A stretch of 64,000 nucleotides of DNA from Roridomyces roridus (Eukaryota > Basidiomycota > Agaricomycetes > Agaricales > Mycenaceae): assembly GCA_029378245.1 (NCBI GenBank), contig JARKIF010000007.1, forward strand, positions 310,001 through 374,000, in the 5' to 3' direction. Below the pieces are notes generated by a model. It worked only from the letters and a program-made list of their open reading frames with translations, had not been told where the DNA came from and ran no database searches. Position 1 is the stretch's first letter; each line of letters opens with the position of its first letter. Positions 20,398-32,080 of this stretch are shown here, piece after piece. The position numbers were made by a program, and so were the translations under genes.

Positions 20398-20471
20398 GCC
20401 ATGTCTCTGCCAGAGCACTCCGTTATTCTCGGACAGTAAAGACCAATGAACTTGCCGAAGACTTTGTTTTT

Positions 20472-20636
20472 GCAAGGGGAGCGAGGGAGTGCGGCGCACG
20501 GACGAGCGACGACACAATCAATGATGCTGTAGTGTTATTTTTGCTTCAACTCACATTTTGTGACTTGAGTCTTGCTTGCAGGGGAGGGGAGGAGCGAGGG
20601 AGTGCGGCACGCCGGGGCGCACGGACGAGCGACGAC
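20472..20636. repeat. Pair of direct repeats about 110 bp apart
   Basis: A segment with GAGCGAGGGAGTGCGGC then GCACGGACGAGCGACGAC occurs at 20472-20513 and again at 20579-20636. The second copy has an extra ACGCCGGG in the middle. Between them lies AT-rich DNA with no gene. The arrangement could be a long target duplication or a local duplication. Confidence 0.6.
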
Positions 20637-20639
20637 TGA

Positions 20640-22260
20640 AATGGAGTTGTGGATAATAATATGCAGTTGATTCTGGGTGTCTCGGTGGTAAGTAAGTAAG
20701 CACCTGTCGGCATTGAGCGGTAGCAGGCCCTGCCGCTTGCCGGCCTTACAGCTTTATGATTCTTATTGGATTGAATTTAACACGAAACATGGTGAGTCTA
20801 CGTGTTCGCGAGAACGTCTGCTGAAAGGGATAAATACAACAATCCCAGGTGAGCCGGCGCCTTTCGCTCCGTGACGGAGGCGGAGGTGGCAACCAAGACT
20901 AAGGCATCGTGCGTCGGAACGAGAAATGAATTTCTGACCATGAATTGCCCATACACGCCCGACATAGAATATCAAAACCAAATCACGATACGTTTGAGAA
21001 ATTGGCCCTCATCTCGCGTGACATGGCTGCAGACGTGTCAGTAACACAGTCTGACGAGTTCGAAGGACTTTTCGCTCACAACATAGCAAGCATCCGCTGC
21101 ATCCAAGTGCGCAAAGGCTGAGACGCATCAGCCGAGTCTGATGAAAAATAATAAATAAAACTCACAAAGAAACTGCAACGCATATCGTCGTGCAAGGGCA
21201 ACATATGATGCCCACGATCGTATTCTGAGGTGAAGTGGTATGCGGCTCAGATGAAGACATGGCGTTCTGAGGCCTCCCGATGTTGAGGTTAAATTGCAGT
21301 GAGGTGTGCTGGACAGTGGACGAGTAATTCATATCGGGATGCATAGAGGGCTGCCAGGTGCGGATAGATGAAGCTTGCCAAGGAGTCAGCAAATGCATAA
21401 ACACTGATGTCATGTACGTCTCGGTTCATAAGCGGGGGGAGGTAGTTTCGGTGTACAAGGAGAGTTTGCGTCGGAAGACATGGTGGCTCGAAAGGAGTGG
21501 GTGACTGGCGTTGGACTAGGGCACCTTTTTGTAGAGACAGCTCATAGCGCCTAATCTCACAAGCTGTGAAGAGGAAGAACAGTGTTACAGATTGTACCAG
21601 GTATTCTTCGGTGCACTGTGCAGTGCACACTGCACTGCGTCTTGCCAGTGACTTCTCAAGATTACAGCTCACTGTTGTTTCTGGCCGTACAGCAGTAGAT
21701 AGGCCGGGCTGAGGCAGATCAGAGGCGCAAGCTCCGGTCAAGCCGTGTTTGTCTACAATTTGATGCTGATTGACGCCGCGGGCGATTCTGCACTTGCAGC
21801 CAACCGTCATCTTTGACTTCAGAGCCCACTCGTAACCTCGTTTCTCGAATCTGCCTCGCTACAATCACCCTTGATCCCCATACCCTGAACCTTACCATCT
21901 CCGCGTGGCCTCCTCAATGGTTCCCCGCTTGAGTTGGCCGCTTTCATTCTACGTCTACGTTTCAAATGGAACAGGTCGCCGTCCATGAATGCCTCCATGC
22001 CCATCGCGGTCTTTTCCGAGGAACCAACAGATCTATATTCATGTTATTCCTGGGGAACGATGACCCAATGCTGGCGTGAAACTCGAAGGTCATTCACACA
22101 GACGCTATATCACAAAACGCGGTACGCGCGCACATTAACGTTTCTCTCAAGCTCCTCCCCGCAGCCTCCTGCATGCATTCGCCTGCTGACCAGGGATTTA
22201 AATGCCAGCCTCTGCGCTACCCTAATACCATTCGCCCCTTATCCCGACGTCCCACAAGCC
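20640..22260. other. Gene-free spacer
   Basis: About 1.6 kb without a supportable gene. Near 21610-21640 there is a short palindromic run built from GTGCAGTGCAC. Frames on the minus strand at 21289-21810 have no family resemblance or splice structure I trust. Confidence 0.35.
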
Positions 22261-23960
22261 ATGTCTAAAGTTCTCGGTGTCATCATAATCGCCCGCAACG
22301 GCGATCGTCGCGAGTACTACCAGGACCCGAAATCCTACGCGCCTTCGCTCACGGATTCGACTGCTCTTGGTGTGGTACGCATCCCTCTTCTCCAAAATTT
22401 CTTTTGCGCTCATGCATGCTCAGACCGACCTCCACCTACTCGGGACGCAGCTGCGTGAAATCTACCTCACACCCGGCTCCTCGTCCTTCATTGACTCGAT
22501 GTCGACCGACCTCGCGAACACTGAGCAGGTGAAAGCGCGTGTCAAGGCTGGTGGGGAGGGCCCGGTGGTGTTTGACAGCGCCACTGCGCTCTTACAGGGT
22601 CTTTTCCCGCCCAACTCGCGCAACAAGATCACACTCGCGAACGGGACGGTGGTGACTGCACCGCTTGCTGGTTACCAATATATCCCTAGTAGGTGTCCTT
22701 CACTCGTTTTCGCTACGCAGCTGATGATCCTATCCAGTGGAAACCGTGGAGCCCGGCAACGATCGTTCGATGGAGAGCTGGACAGACTGTCCTGTGAGTT
22801 GTCATGCCTTTCCCAAGTCACGTTATTCACTTTGCCTGGCAGAACTTTGAAAAGCACATCGCTGCCTTCCACAAGTCAGACGCGTTCAAAGAGAAGGCGC
22901 AGGAGGCTGAGCCGTTCTTAAACGAAATCAAGGACTTTGTCTTCGGGCGCCCCACGACCCTCGACAACATTGTGCGTCTTGACATGCATTCCATACATTT
23001 AGCTGACACGCTCATTCGTCTAGTGGAACGTGAGAAAGATCACATTAATAGTCATTTTGATACTGATGGCACCAGATCTACGACTTTATGGCAACGGCCC
23101 TCACCTACAACCAGACCTACGCGTACCGACTTCCACCAGGCTATGTCAATCAAGCGCGCGCACTTGCCAACTTTCACGAAGACGGCGTGTTCTCGGACGC
23201 CAAGGCCAACGGCATCGGCAACGGTAGGCTTCGCTCTTGTTTCTTGAATGGAAAGCTCAACCGGAGACGCAGTGGCCGGCCGCACGCTCATGCACACCAT
23301 CCTGTCCTCGCTGGAGCGTATAGGGTCTAACAACGACCCCTTGAAGCTCATGGTCGTGCAGACCTCCTATCACCCATTCATTTCGCTCTTCCACCAGACG
23401 GAGATCGTCGAGCAGAACCCAGAGCTCAAGGCCATTCGTAAGTATTTCTCTGGATCCCCTCTACCCTCTCTGACAGGAACTACAGCCAACTTTGGATCGG
23501 CGCTCGCCATTGAGCTCTTGCGTGGCTCCCCACCGGACATGCGCGACTTTTTGCGCTTCAAATTCAAGAACGGGACTGCTGACCCCCAGGGTTGGCAGCG
23601 CCTCCCAGTCTTCGGTAAGGAGGGCGATATTCCGCTCACGGAGTACATCTACCGCGCGGAGGGCGCTGCGATTACCAGTAACAAGCAATGGGCGGAGGTC
23701 TGTGGGGCAAAGGCGAGTGTGGCAGGTACTGCCCTGCATGCGGTCGAGAAGGCTAGCCTGCCGTTGGCTGTCGGGTCCATGCTCCTTCTAGTCTTCTTCG
23801 TGATCACTCAACTACTCGTGCGTCGCCGTCAGAGGATCAGGCTCCCTGAGGATGCCGAGGTTGGTGTCTTTCCTTTCCTGTGAGACGACGCTGACTCACT
23901 GCTTCACAGACGACGGAGGTGCCGCCTGCACCTGGCATGGACAAGGGTCGTCTTCTTTGA
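22261..23960 (+). CDS. Histidine-acid-phosphatase-fold membrane protein, catalytic motif altered
   Basis: The start at 22261 gives MSKVLGVIIIARNGDRREYYQDP, aligned with the phosphatase opening 'RHGxR' but with Asn (codon AAC) in place of the nucleophilic His. The downstream blocks of the same fold are present: GPVVFDSATALLQGLFPP, LAGYQYIP, VETVEPGNDRSMESWTDCP, YDFMATALTYNQTYAYRLPP, ARALANFHEDGVFSD and GRTLMHTILSSLERI. The second active-site motif (HD) would lie in QTSYHPFISLFHQ, where no HD is present. A C-terminal membrane segment (LPLAVGSMLLLVFFVITQLLV) is followed by RRRQR and a short cytosolic tail. There are seven or more short introns. It belongs to histidine phosphatase clade 2 by layout, but catalysis is doubtful; a binding or regulatory role is inferred. 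Confidence 0.8.
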
Positions 23961-24601
23961 ATTGTCGGACACGTTTGGATACTTGCTGTGACGCTGGCTA
24001 GTCTATATCATACACGCTTCTCCAATTGACTACCCGATCGCGTGTATTTATCCTCCTCGAATGCACTGTTTTGACCTCCTTGCACCTGACTAAATTTAGG
24101 CACTGACAACGGTGGAGTCTCTCTCACACAGGCTCTTCCACGGAAACCATGTCAATGCTCACCGCCGTCGACGCGACAGTCTTGTCGCTCTACACCGTGG
24201 CGGTCGTCGCCACCGTGCCTGGCTCTGGACAAGACCTCCGGGCGAGTCCAATGTAACTAGCTTAACAGCTTCACGACGTGATTGCCATTGAGAATTCGCA
24301 GGTGCTTTCTCGAGACACGCCCTCTGTTGTTTCATAGTCTTTACAAAAAGCGACGGAATCCCGATCAAAGACATCGAAGAGGAAGTGAAGTCCAAGCGCA
24401 ATCCGACCAGACAGCAGTTGTTATTTTGTACAACTATGAAGAGAAACATATTAGTGCAAGGAGTGTGTGTATGCCCTATTATAAAGTAAAAGGAATGATG
24501 CGGTATTGTGAGGTATCGAGTGAGGACCAGAGCATGAAACGTTAGGACAACAGATGGTGTATGATAGGTGAAAGAGAAAACCAGGAAAGAAGATAGTTCC
24601 A
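23961..24601. other. Convergent 3' region
   Basis: Gene-free DNA between two converging genes. A 35-codon frame at 24149-24256 (start MSMLTAVDATVLSLY) is open but has nothing else to support it. Confidence 0.35.
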
Positions 24602-27600
24602 TCACAAGTCCGCCCCAACGGCGTCGACGACGTACAATACCGCGGACGGTCGTACGAAAAGACCCCGTGACTCGCCCGCGCCGTCCACGTCAGACACTGT
24701 TGGGCTCGCGCTGCGAATGCGCTTGGCACCCCGCGCGCCACCGAGCGTATCACCTTCCCGTTTGAGGCCCTTTTGTGTGCCACCAAAGGAGCCTTCCAGG
24801 CGCCGTCGTCGCGCCGCGCGGTCACGCCCTTCATCGCCAAACTCTGACTCACTTCCGGCGCCGCCAATCTCAAAATACCGGATCCCGCCCCACGACCCGT
24901 CATTCCACTGTCGCCCGCCAGCTATACCGTCTGCCGAGCCTGCGGGGACCTCCACACCAACCCATGGTCCCATTTCGCCCTCGACCTCGCCAATATATCG
25001 CGCAAACGCCTTGAAACGTTTGCGCTTCGACGAGATGATGCACGGGATGCCGATTTCGAGCATAGCTCCACGCGGCTGCGGGAGGTCTTTCAGCGTTGCT
25101 ATCGGAGCAGGGCGCTCTGGCGCTGCGGAAATTTTGGAGGTAGGCTTTCGCTCCGGGGGCTGGGCAGTGGTCGCAGCCCTGGTGGTGACCGTCGACACCG
25201 TGTCGCCCGAACCCTTGCGTTTCACCCGTAACGTCGAGACGCTCGCGCTCGACGCGGTACTATCCGTCTTGCGGTGTTCCCTCTCCTTTTCTTCCTGCGT
25301 GGTTACAGACGGTTCTTGCTCCTTCTCCTTGGCTTTCTCCTTCTCCTTCCCAGAGGGAGTAACCCGGCCACGCTGCTTGAGCGTGATCACCTTGGGCTCG
25401 GGTCGCCGTTCGCGGCCAACAGCCAGTGATGCCTTGCGCGCTGCACTCGCCGCCGTGTCCATGGTGCTCGTGCTGGTGACGCTTGCGCCACCCGTGCTCC
25501 GTACACTGCGTATGCTCGGCGCGCCACCACGTTTGCGCACAGAGGGATCCAGAGGTGGTACTGGTGGTCTTGTCCCACTTCCGCTTCCATTCGCACCAGT
25601 TGTTCGTACAGATACGTCCGAAGCATTGCTTGCCCTCCTGCTCCGCACACTGGCACCGCTCTTGCTGACGACGCTCGAAACGGAGCTTTGCCGTGATCTA
25701 GCCGTCGCTGTGCGGAACTCGGCAACAGTGCTGGTGCTGGTGCTGGCAGCCGATGATCGCCGCCCTGCAGCGGTCGCACTGGGTCCAGGAGGCGGACGAA
25801 GAGCCGTACCGCGTGTGGTACGAACTGTCGAAGTCGACGCCGCGGATCCAGGTCGGGGCGTGTGCCCGCTCGCTGTTGTTCCAGAAGCAGCAGAACGTGG
25901 GCGCGGCGCAGGCGAAACGCTCACGCTGACCGTCGACCTTGCATATTTGCCCTTGGCGGTGGACGGTGAAGTGGTGGTGCTAGAGGTACCTGACAAGGAG
26001 CGGGTGGGTGACTCTGGAAGGGCACGTGTAGGCACAGGTGGTTTGCGGGATGCGACGGTTGGTGACGGCGGAGCACTTCCAACGGCACGGCCCTTGCCCT
26101 TGAGTGTGCTCGGGTCTCCCAAGAAGAGCCCCCCACGTGCACCGGCCCCCAGCTCGGGTGTCAACTTTGAATCTGGCCGTTCGCCTTCCTCGTCATCACC
26201 CTTCTCCACTTCATCTGCTTCTGCCTCTTCCTCCAGCAAATCCTCGGTCAGTGCCTTTTGCGAGTCGCTATCAGCAACTACACGCGGGACACTTCGCGCC
26301 GCTCGTGGCGTGGGTATAGTTCGACTGAGAACACTGACGCGCATGCTGCTCTGTTGAGTGTGTATGCTGAGGCTGTGAGCGTCGGGGTCACGTCCGGCGG
26401 CAGCATTTACGGCGAGCAGTGCGTTCGACTTGCGCACGGCAGACGTCGGCTTTATATGCGACAGACTTGAACCGGCGGGAATCCCGGAGAGGAGATCATC
26501 GACGGGTATTTCGAGGTCTGAGGAATTTAAGAAGTGGTATTTGACAAAGAAAACGAATAACTCACGGTCTGCGATTTCGCGGATGGCCCAACCCTCGACT
26601 CCATCGAGCCCCCCTTCGCGCGCGACTCGATCAGCGCGGCCCCGCCCGCCACGCTTCAGCCAGGTGAGAACATCCATTCTCGCCTGTTCAATCTGCACTC
26701 TAACGTGACTGGTTTGGCTCAGAAGGGGTTGAGCGGGGAATGCGCTTTCGTCGGCAGGTGAAGGATGGGGCAGGAGGAGGACGTTGACGAGCGCTTGGTA
26801 CACTTTGCCGGCGTTGGTCTCTACCGTGCCACGGACGATGCCGCGGCACACCCACTCGACACGTTCACCGTCTTCGAAGCGCACGCCGTCGGCACTCATG
26901 ATGGAAACCCAATCCTTCTCTGCTAGGACGGCGGCAGTTTCTCCAGCTAGTACACCTTCGATCTGCTTCCGGCCCGCCTCGATGAGTGGGCGTACAGTGT
27001 CCGCCCAGGGATCGATGAGGGTTGCGAGGCGGGCAAGGGCCGCTTCCGCCGCGTAGAGGATGGCGAGAGCGTTGGCGGGTGTGCTGCGCTTGAGCAGACC
27101 CTTGAGCGCGGCAGCATGCAGCTTGGGTGGGAGGGCGGCAAATTCGGGAGTGCACCAACCGGGGCCAAAGAGGCCAACTAGACCTCGTCGGGCCCCTCGC
27201 TCGAGGACGGGATCTTGCACATCCGGACGGATAGCAAATTCGAGGATACGGGGGATGCGAGCGGCACATTTGCGACAAGTGCAGCCACCAGCGCGCCAGG
27301 CACCTTGAGTGAGGGCCTCGTAAGCCGCGAAGGGAAGCGCGGCGTGGAAAAGACCGTGTGTCATCTCCGATACGATCCGAGCCTGCACTTCGGCATGAAG
27401 CGCTGGCAGCTGAAGGTAGTTGGCGGAGAGGAGGAGGGCCAGAGCAGTGGAGAGATCGTAAGTGCGATGGGAAAAGATGAGTGTGCCTGTATAAATGAAA
27501 CCGAGGGTAAAGTGAAGAGATGCTGGAGTAAAAGGCGGTGAAGGGAGTGTGAGTGTGAGGGGGTCGCCACCGTTGACAGAGGCAGAGAGTGGTTTTTGCG

Positions 27601-28392
27601 GCCATGAAATTAGTGCAGAGTGGAAGTAAGGACTTCGGGATGCGAGAATGAAGCGATGAGACGAGAAGACGGGCATCTGGCGCTCGTGCGAGTCATCGTC
27701 TGGGTCACCCGCCGGCGGGGGACCATTGCTCGTCAAGGCAATCCGAACGTCAGAGTATAGTCTTGACCTCCACATAAATACCAGGTCCTTGCGCAATTTA
27801 TCGATACGCAGCTCCTCCGCGTCACCTTCGGCCTCGCCGCCCTGCTCATCAAAGAGGAACTCGAAGGCCTCGCCGAAGCCCTGTCCCGTGTACAGGTACT
27901 CGAGCTCATTGGAGAAAAGCGCAGGGTTGATGCTTGTCGTGAGGCGCGTGAGACCGCCAACAGTCGTGGACGGAGCAGGCGAGGCGGTGCGGAATGGTGA
28001 CGGCGATCGGGCCAGGTCCAAAGAAAAGGCGGAGGTGGCAGGAAGGGGTGAGCCTCCCTGCGGCCTAAAAGAAAAATAGCGGGTTTGGAATGACGGTGGA
28101 GCGCGCGCATAAACGATGGCTGGAGAATATCGGAATTGGATCTAGATGAAAGGTGCTATGCACACCTTTGTGTCCCCAGACTTCCTCGACGGACCCGCCC
28201 TCGCTGCTCAGCTCCCACACCACATCCGGAAACCGCTCTTTTGCGTGCTGGAATAACGATGCCAAGTCGCGCTGCCACCCAGCAGTCGAATTTCGGGTAG
28301 CTTCCTGGAGATTAGGACAGATTGAATGAAAAGGTGCGGATGTACGAGGACATTTGAGGCACCTGCAGCGACAAAGCGTGGTCCGTCGACAT
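24602..28392 (-). CDS. BTB/POZ protein with C-terminal CAP-Gly domain
   Basis: A large protein of about 1,180 residues. Exon 1 starts at ATG 28392 (MSTDHALSLQ). An intron at 28362-28305 leads to an exon with LASLFQHAKERFPDVVWEL. Another intron ending near 28050 leads to the long exon. The N-terminal BTB fold is seen in DLVFMWRSRLYSDVRIAL, FSSHRFILASRSPYFHSAL and LHFTLGFIYTGTLIF. The middle (from about 26200 down to 25200) is Ser/Thr/Arg-rich, low in complexity and probably disordered. The C-terminal block GIPCIISSKRKRFKAFARYIG, MGPWVGVEV and NDGSWGGIRYF is a CAP-Gly module, the kind that binds EEY/F tails of tubulin and EB proteins. A 48-nt intron (26565-26518) is a multiple of three, so the frame reads straight through it. 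BTB usually means dimerisation or Cullin-3 coupling; the combination points to a microtubule-linked adaptor (inference). Confidence 0.8.
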
Positions 28393-28612
28393 TCTCTCTC
28401 CGGCGTCGACGGTCAAAGAACGTGAAAATGTGGGCGGAAGGGAAACACGAGGCGAGTTGGAGGCCGGGTTAGGGTTCCGCTTATGGATGCTCGTCAATTA
28501 TCTCGGCTAGTGCTCGGCCATCAAACTTGGAATACAAGAAAAAGACGGCATGGTCATTCCAACATCGAGTAAAAAAGGCCAGTTCAAACCACAACAAAAG
28601 CAGTAATTATAC

Positions 28613-30123
28613 TCAGACCGGCAGCCAAACCTTCAGCCCATCCTGATGCCCACCCGAGCCATACATGGCAGCCACAACCGCACGAATTCCCCTCAGTGTT
28701 GTGATTGCTCGAGCCGCGATTGCGCTTACAAGCGCCCCGAGGAGCACCAGCATAAAGACAGAGCCCATAATCCCGAAGACGATAATCCCTGGCGCACGCG
28801 AGGGTATTTGATCCGGGGTGTCTCCTTCTCTAAGGAGGAAGACCGTCAAGCTGAGGAGGATGAGGGATGCCATCAGTGAGAGGGTTGCAATAGACATGAA
28901 AATCCTAGGCAATTTTGAGAACAGAATTGGCGGTAATGCGAGTATGTATACGCACCCGACAACGATGGTCCAAAACTGCTGCGCGGCGAATTTAACTTCT
29001 TTTTGCAGGCCGGCGCCAGCTTGTAGGAGAATTTGGATCACAACGGGCAATAGGAATCCACAAACGAAGAAAGGAAAACAGTAGCACATGAGAGCCACGT
29101 TTCCTCTTGAAGCGCCAAAGATTGTGGAATAAGCCAGGCCGGCACCCAAGGTGGATATCGCAATCAGAGAATTCGAGAGACCGCCGATCAGTTGGAGCAT
29201 TACCTGCGTGGAGGTGAGTGTTTTCGGAACAGCAAAAGACAAAAACCCCACCTGGCACCAATCGCGGAAGCCTCGAAAGTAGGTAAGCTCAGCGGTAGCT
29301 TGGGTATTGATCATATAAGCGTATTGCGTGAGGTCGTCTTCGACTTCTTTCAACTACGGAAATTAAACGCGGTCTGAAGGTAAGAGAAATATACGCACAT
29401 GAGATCGGAGAGTACGAGTTCTCTTGATACTGTCGCAGTACTCGTCCAGCAATTTGACGTCCTCGTCTGAAAGTCTCTGTTCCGCGTCCATGAGACGATC
29501 GGCATCCGGTGCTGCATCCACGACCTGGTATTTTCTCAGGGGGGAAGAGACGCCGATGTTTTGTGAAATAGTTTTCCCACTCTGTGAAGCTCAGCACGAA
29601 CATGTGGCTACAGCGTGGATGAAGCGCACCGGATGGAGAATATCCTGGACGTGGTCGATTTCGTCGTCCCATTGGGCCGGCGGCTCTTCTAGCCCAAGTC
29701 TTCCGAGGATATTGTTGAGTTGAGAATGACGGTGGGATCTGTATACCAGATACTACGAATGTTGAGCGCAGGGGGAGAGAGGTTACATCCAAACTCACGA
29801 GCTGTTTAATTCTCTTCCTGACCTCGCTATAGTCCCGAACCTGGTCCGCGAAATTGTCTCGGAAGTAGTCCTGTGAAATATCAGTATTTGCAAGAAATTG
29901 TCGGGTGTCTGCGTACCTCTTTCTCGGTGAAAGCACGAGACGTTGTCGGAGCCAAGAAAATGTGTAATCTCTGCAGCACTGAAAACAATTCGAGTGAGCG
30001 ACCCGGAACAAAAGGCAGAAACTCACTGGCATCCTTCCAACTCATCTCTCGAAAGTCTACCTCGGGCACCTTCACGTCCTTGAGCTGGACATACCAGTGG
30101 TCTTGGCCCTTGGACTCTGCCAT
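28613..30123 (-). CDS. Multi-pass membrane protein of unknown family
   Basis: ATG 30123 opens MAESKGQDHWYVQLKDVKVPEVD. Short exons follow with VLQRLHIFLAPTTSRAFTEKE, DYFRDNFADQVRDYSEVRKRIKQL and LDEYCDSIKRTRTLRSHVR. A C-terminal part has about four hydrophobic segments between 29210 and 28690: LSNSLIAISTLGAGLAYSTIF, ALMCYCFPFFVCGFLLPVVIQ, FWTIVVGCVYILALPPILF, IFMSIATLSLMASLILLSLTVF, and a final GIIVFGIMGSVFMLVLLGALV. The cytosolic N-terminal half looks helical. Intron signals (GTGCGT/GTGAGT with CTNA-type branch sites) are frequent. I do not recognise the family; a membrane sensor or channel-like role would be a guess. Confidence 0.6.
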
Positions 30124-30666
30124 GGTGACGGTTTAGGACTAGCTTTGGACGACGCTCAAGTGTAAATATATACTGGAATGCGAAGAGTCCGGTGTTTGTT
30201 TTTCGCCTATCAGGTTCGTGGAAGAAAATGTAGCCTTTTGAGGGAATCCAGCATGACAGGCGCCATTTTCTACTTCAAGATCGACAGGGCGAATGGTTGT
30301 ACCGGATTTGTACGGAGTTGGGAAGAATAGTGGAGGGAGGACAAAAGTTAATCCTGAGTGAATCGAAGCTTGCCAGCCTTGAAGCGAAAGACAAGGTGGT
30401 GCGGCATCACATGATTTGTCGACATTGGTAAGCAATGCGTCGCGTCAAAGGTTTCAGCTCCCGTCATCCGAGGGCGAATATAGCCGCTCCTTGAATAAGC
30501 TGAATCCACCATTATGTTTCACCATTCTATTCGCTGCGGGAACCGAGACGGCTGACAATGGAAATATCATTCCACCCTTCATGTGCCTGGGAAGCGCCGA
30601 TCTCAATGCTCACAGTTTACCAGATATAAGAAGATCCTCGACAATCTGCATTCCAACCGCCCAAAG

Positions 30667-32002
30667 ATGACCAAGTTCATGAAGATCAAGACTCCTTCGC
30701 TGCCCACTGGGCTTCCCAGTGTTCCAAACCTCCCATCTCTGCCGAAACTCCCCTCGACTCCCAGCATTCCAAGTCTGCCGTCTACTCCAAATCTGCCTAG
30801 TTTACCATCAGCAAAGGCTCTGGCTGATTCAGTGGCTCAGACTCGCGCAAAGCTCGTGCGTAACATGTCCTGGGTGTCGGACGACGACGATGGCGAGGAA
30901 GAAAAGTAAGCCCTTCCACTTGTCCCTCTCTCATCTCACCCGAGCCCAGAGACGAGGCCGAACTGCCTCCTCTTGAGTCCGTCTATATCGTTTTGCGACC
31001 TCTGGCCCTCCCGGAAGCCCCTCAAGCTTTCCTCAAAGGCATCGGCCACGTCGTAAAGGACTTTGAATTCGAACATTACCTTTTGTTGCAACACTGGGGC
31101 GTCCTCGTCGGCGAACACTACTACCACCTTCACATCGATGACAAGGATCCTAACCAGAGGATTTCAGTGTCCATGATTCCTTTTGTCGATGAAACCAAGG
31201 GTGAAAAACACACCCTCAAAATTCCGATTTGGAGGACACGCATGACGCACGATGAGAGGGTTGGAATTGGTATACTCCTTGTTTCTGTTGTAACCACTTT
31301 GCTGACTTGCACTCGCAGCTGTCGGTATCATCAAATCAATGGGCAATTACGGCTCGGAGGCCGAGGTCAATATAACGGACGAGAAGGGCCAACTGATCAC
31401 CGCGGAAGAAGTTCGCGCGCGGTTCACAATGAGGGGGCGGTACAAGATATCTGTCCTGAACGCGCTGAGCACGTTCCACGGTGGATACAACGCCGTCACG
31501 AACAATTGCATCCACTTTACGAAGCACTATATTCTCGAGCAGCTAGTGACTAGAAAGAAGGAGATGAGGGACCTCACTAGCAATATTCAGGTAAGCCACT
31601 GACTGGCTCAAGAGGCGACCTGGCTAACATTGTTTCAGTGGCTCGTGGGCAAATGGATTAATTCGGGATGTCAGAGGAATCCGATTGAGTTGGCAAGGTT
31701 CTTGACGGGAATATTGTGCGTCAACCCGTTCAATATGACACCCGAGAAGGGTGCGAGGGTGGTAAGCCTTTGAAACTCCGTTGAAAATCAAATGCTCAGC
31801 AGGACTGCAGATGATCAAATTGCTCAGTATCTTCCTCAACGTACCTTACAATACGGAGCTCGACAAGAAAATCCTGAACGATTCTACGAATAGCGCCGAG
31901 GAAGCTCTGGAGGAAATGCCCGAGGCTTCTCTCGGAGATCAGGCGGATTCTTCAGGCATCGAGGCAGAGATCAGAGCGCTCAAGGTCGAGGGGGAGAAAT
32001 GA
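30667..32002 (+). CDS. LRAT/papain-like-fold candidate with LPSxPxLPS repeats
   Basis: The start at 30667 gives MTKFMKIKTPSLP, followed by a run of LPS-x-P-x-LPS units (about residues 10-50). After an acidic DDDDGEEE segment and an intron comes the conserved-looking core: SVYIVLRPLALPE, HVVKDFEFEHYLLLQHWGVLV and GEHYYHLHID. A later exon has FHGGYNAVTNNCIHFTKHYILEQL. A histidine in a 'HWGVLVG..Y.HL' strand followed far downstream by 'NNC..F' is the layout of LRAT/NlpC-type and PPPDE-type thiol enzymes, so the His and the Cys of NNC are the candidate catalytic pair. The fold call is inference from motif order. It ends in an acidic tail (EEALEEMPEASLGD). Spliced from about five exons. Confidence 0.55.
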
Positions 32003-32080
32003 ATCTACAAGGGCTCGTCGATTGTATTCAGAGCAACCTACTTACTGTATTGTTATGTGTTTCCACGCCGCTAATAGTGA

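Noticed and set aside
24149..24256. 35-codon open frame starting MSMLTAVDATVLSLY
   Set aside because: Too short and without context, homology or promoter signals; it lies in a 3' intergenic region.
24717..26357. 546-residue open frame on the plus strand
   Set aside because: It is antisense to the BTB/CAP-Gly gene and arises from its biased, GC-rich third positions. The minus-strand frame has real domains; this one has only low-complexity sequence.
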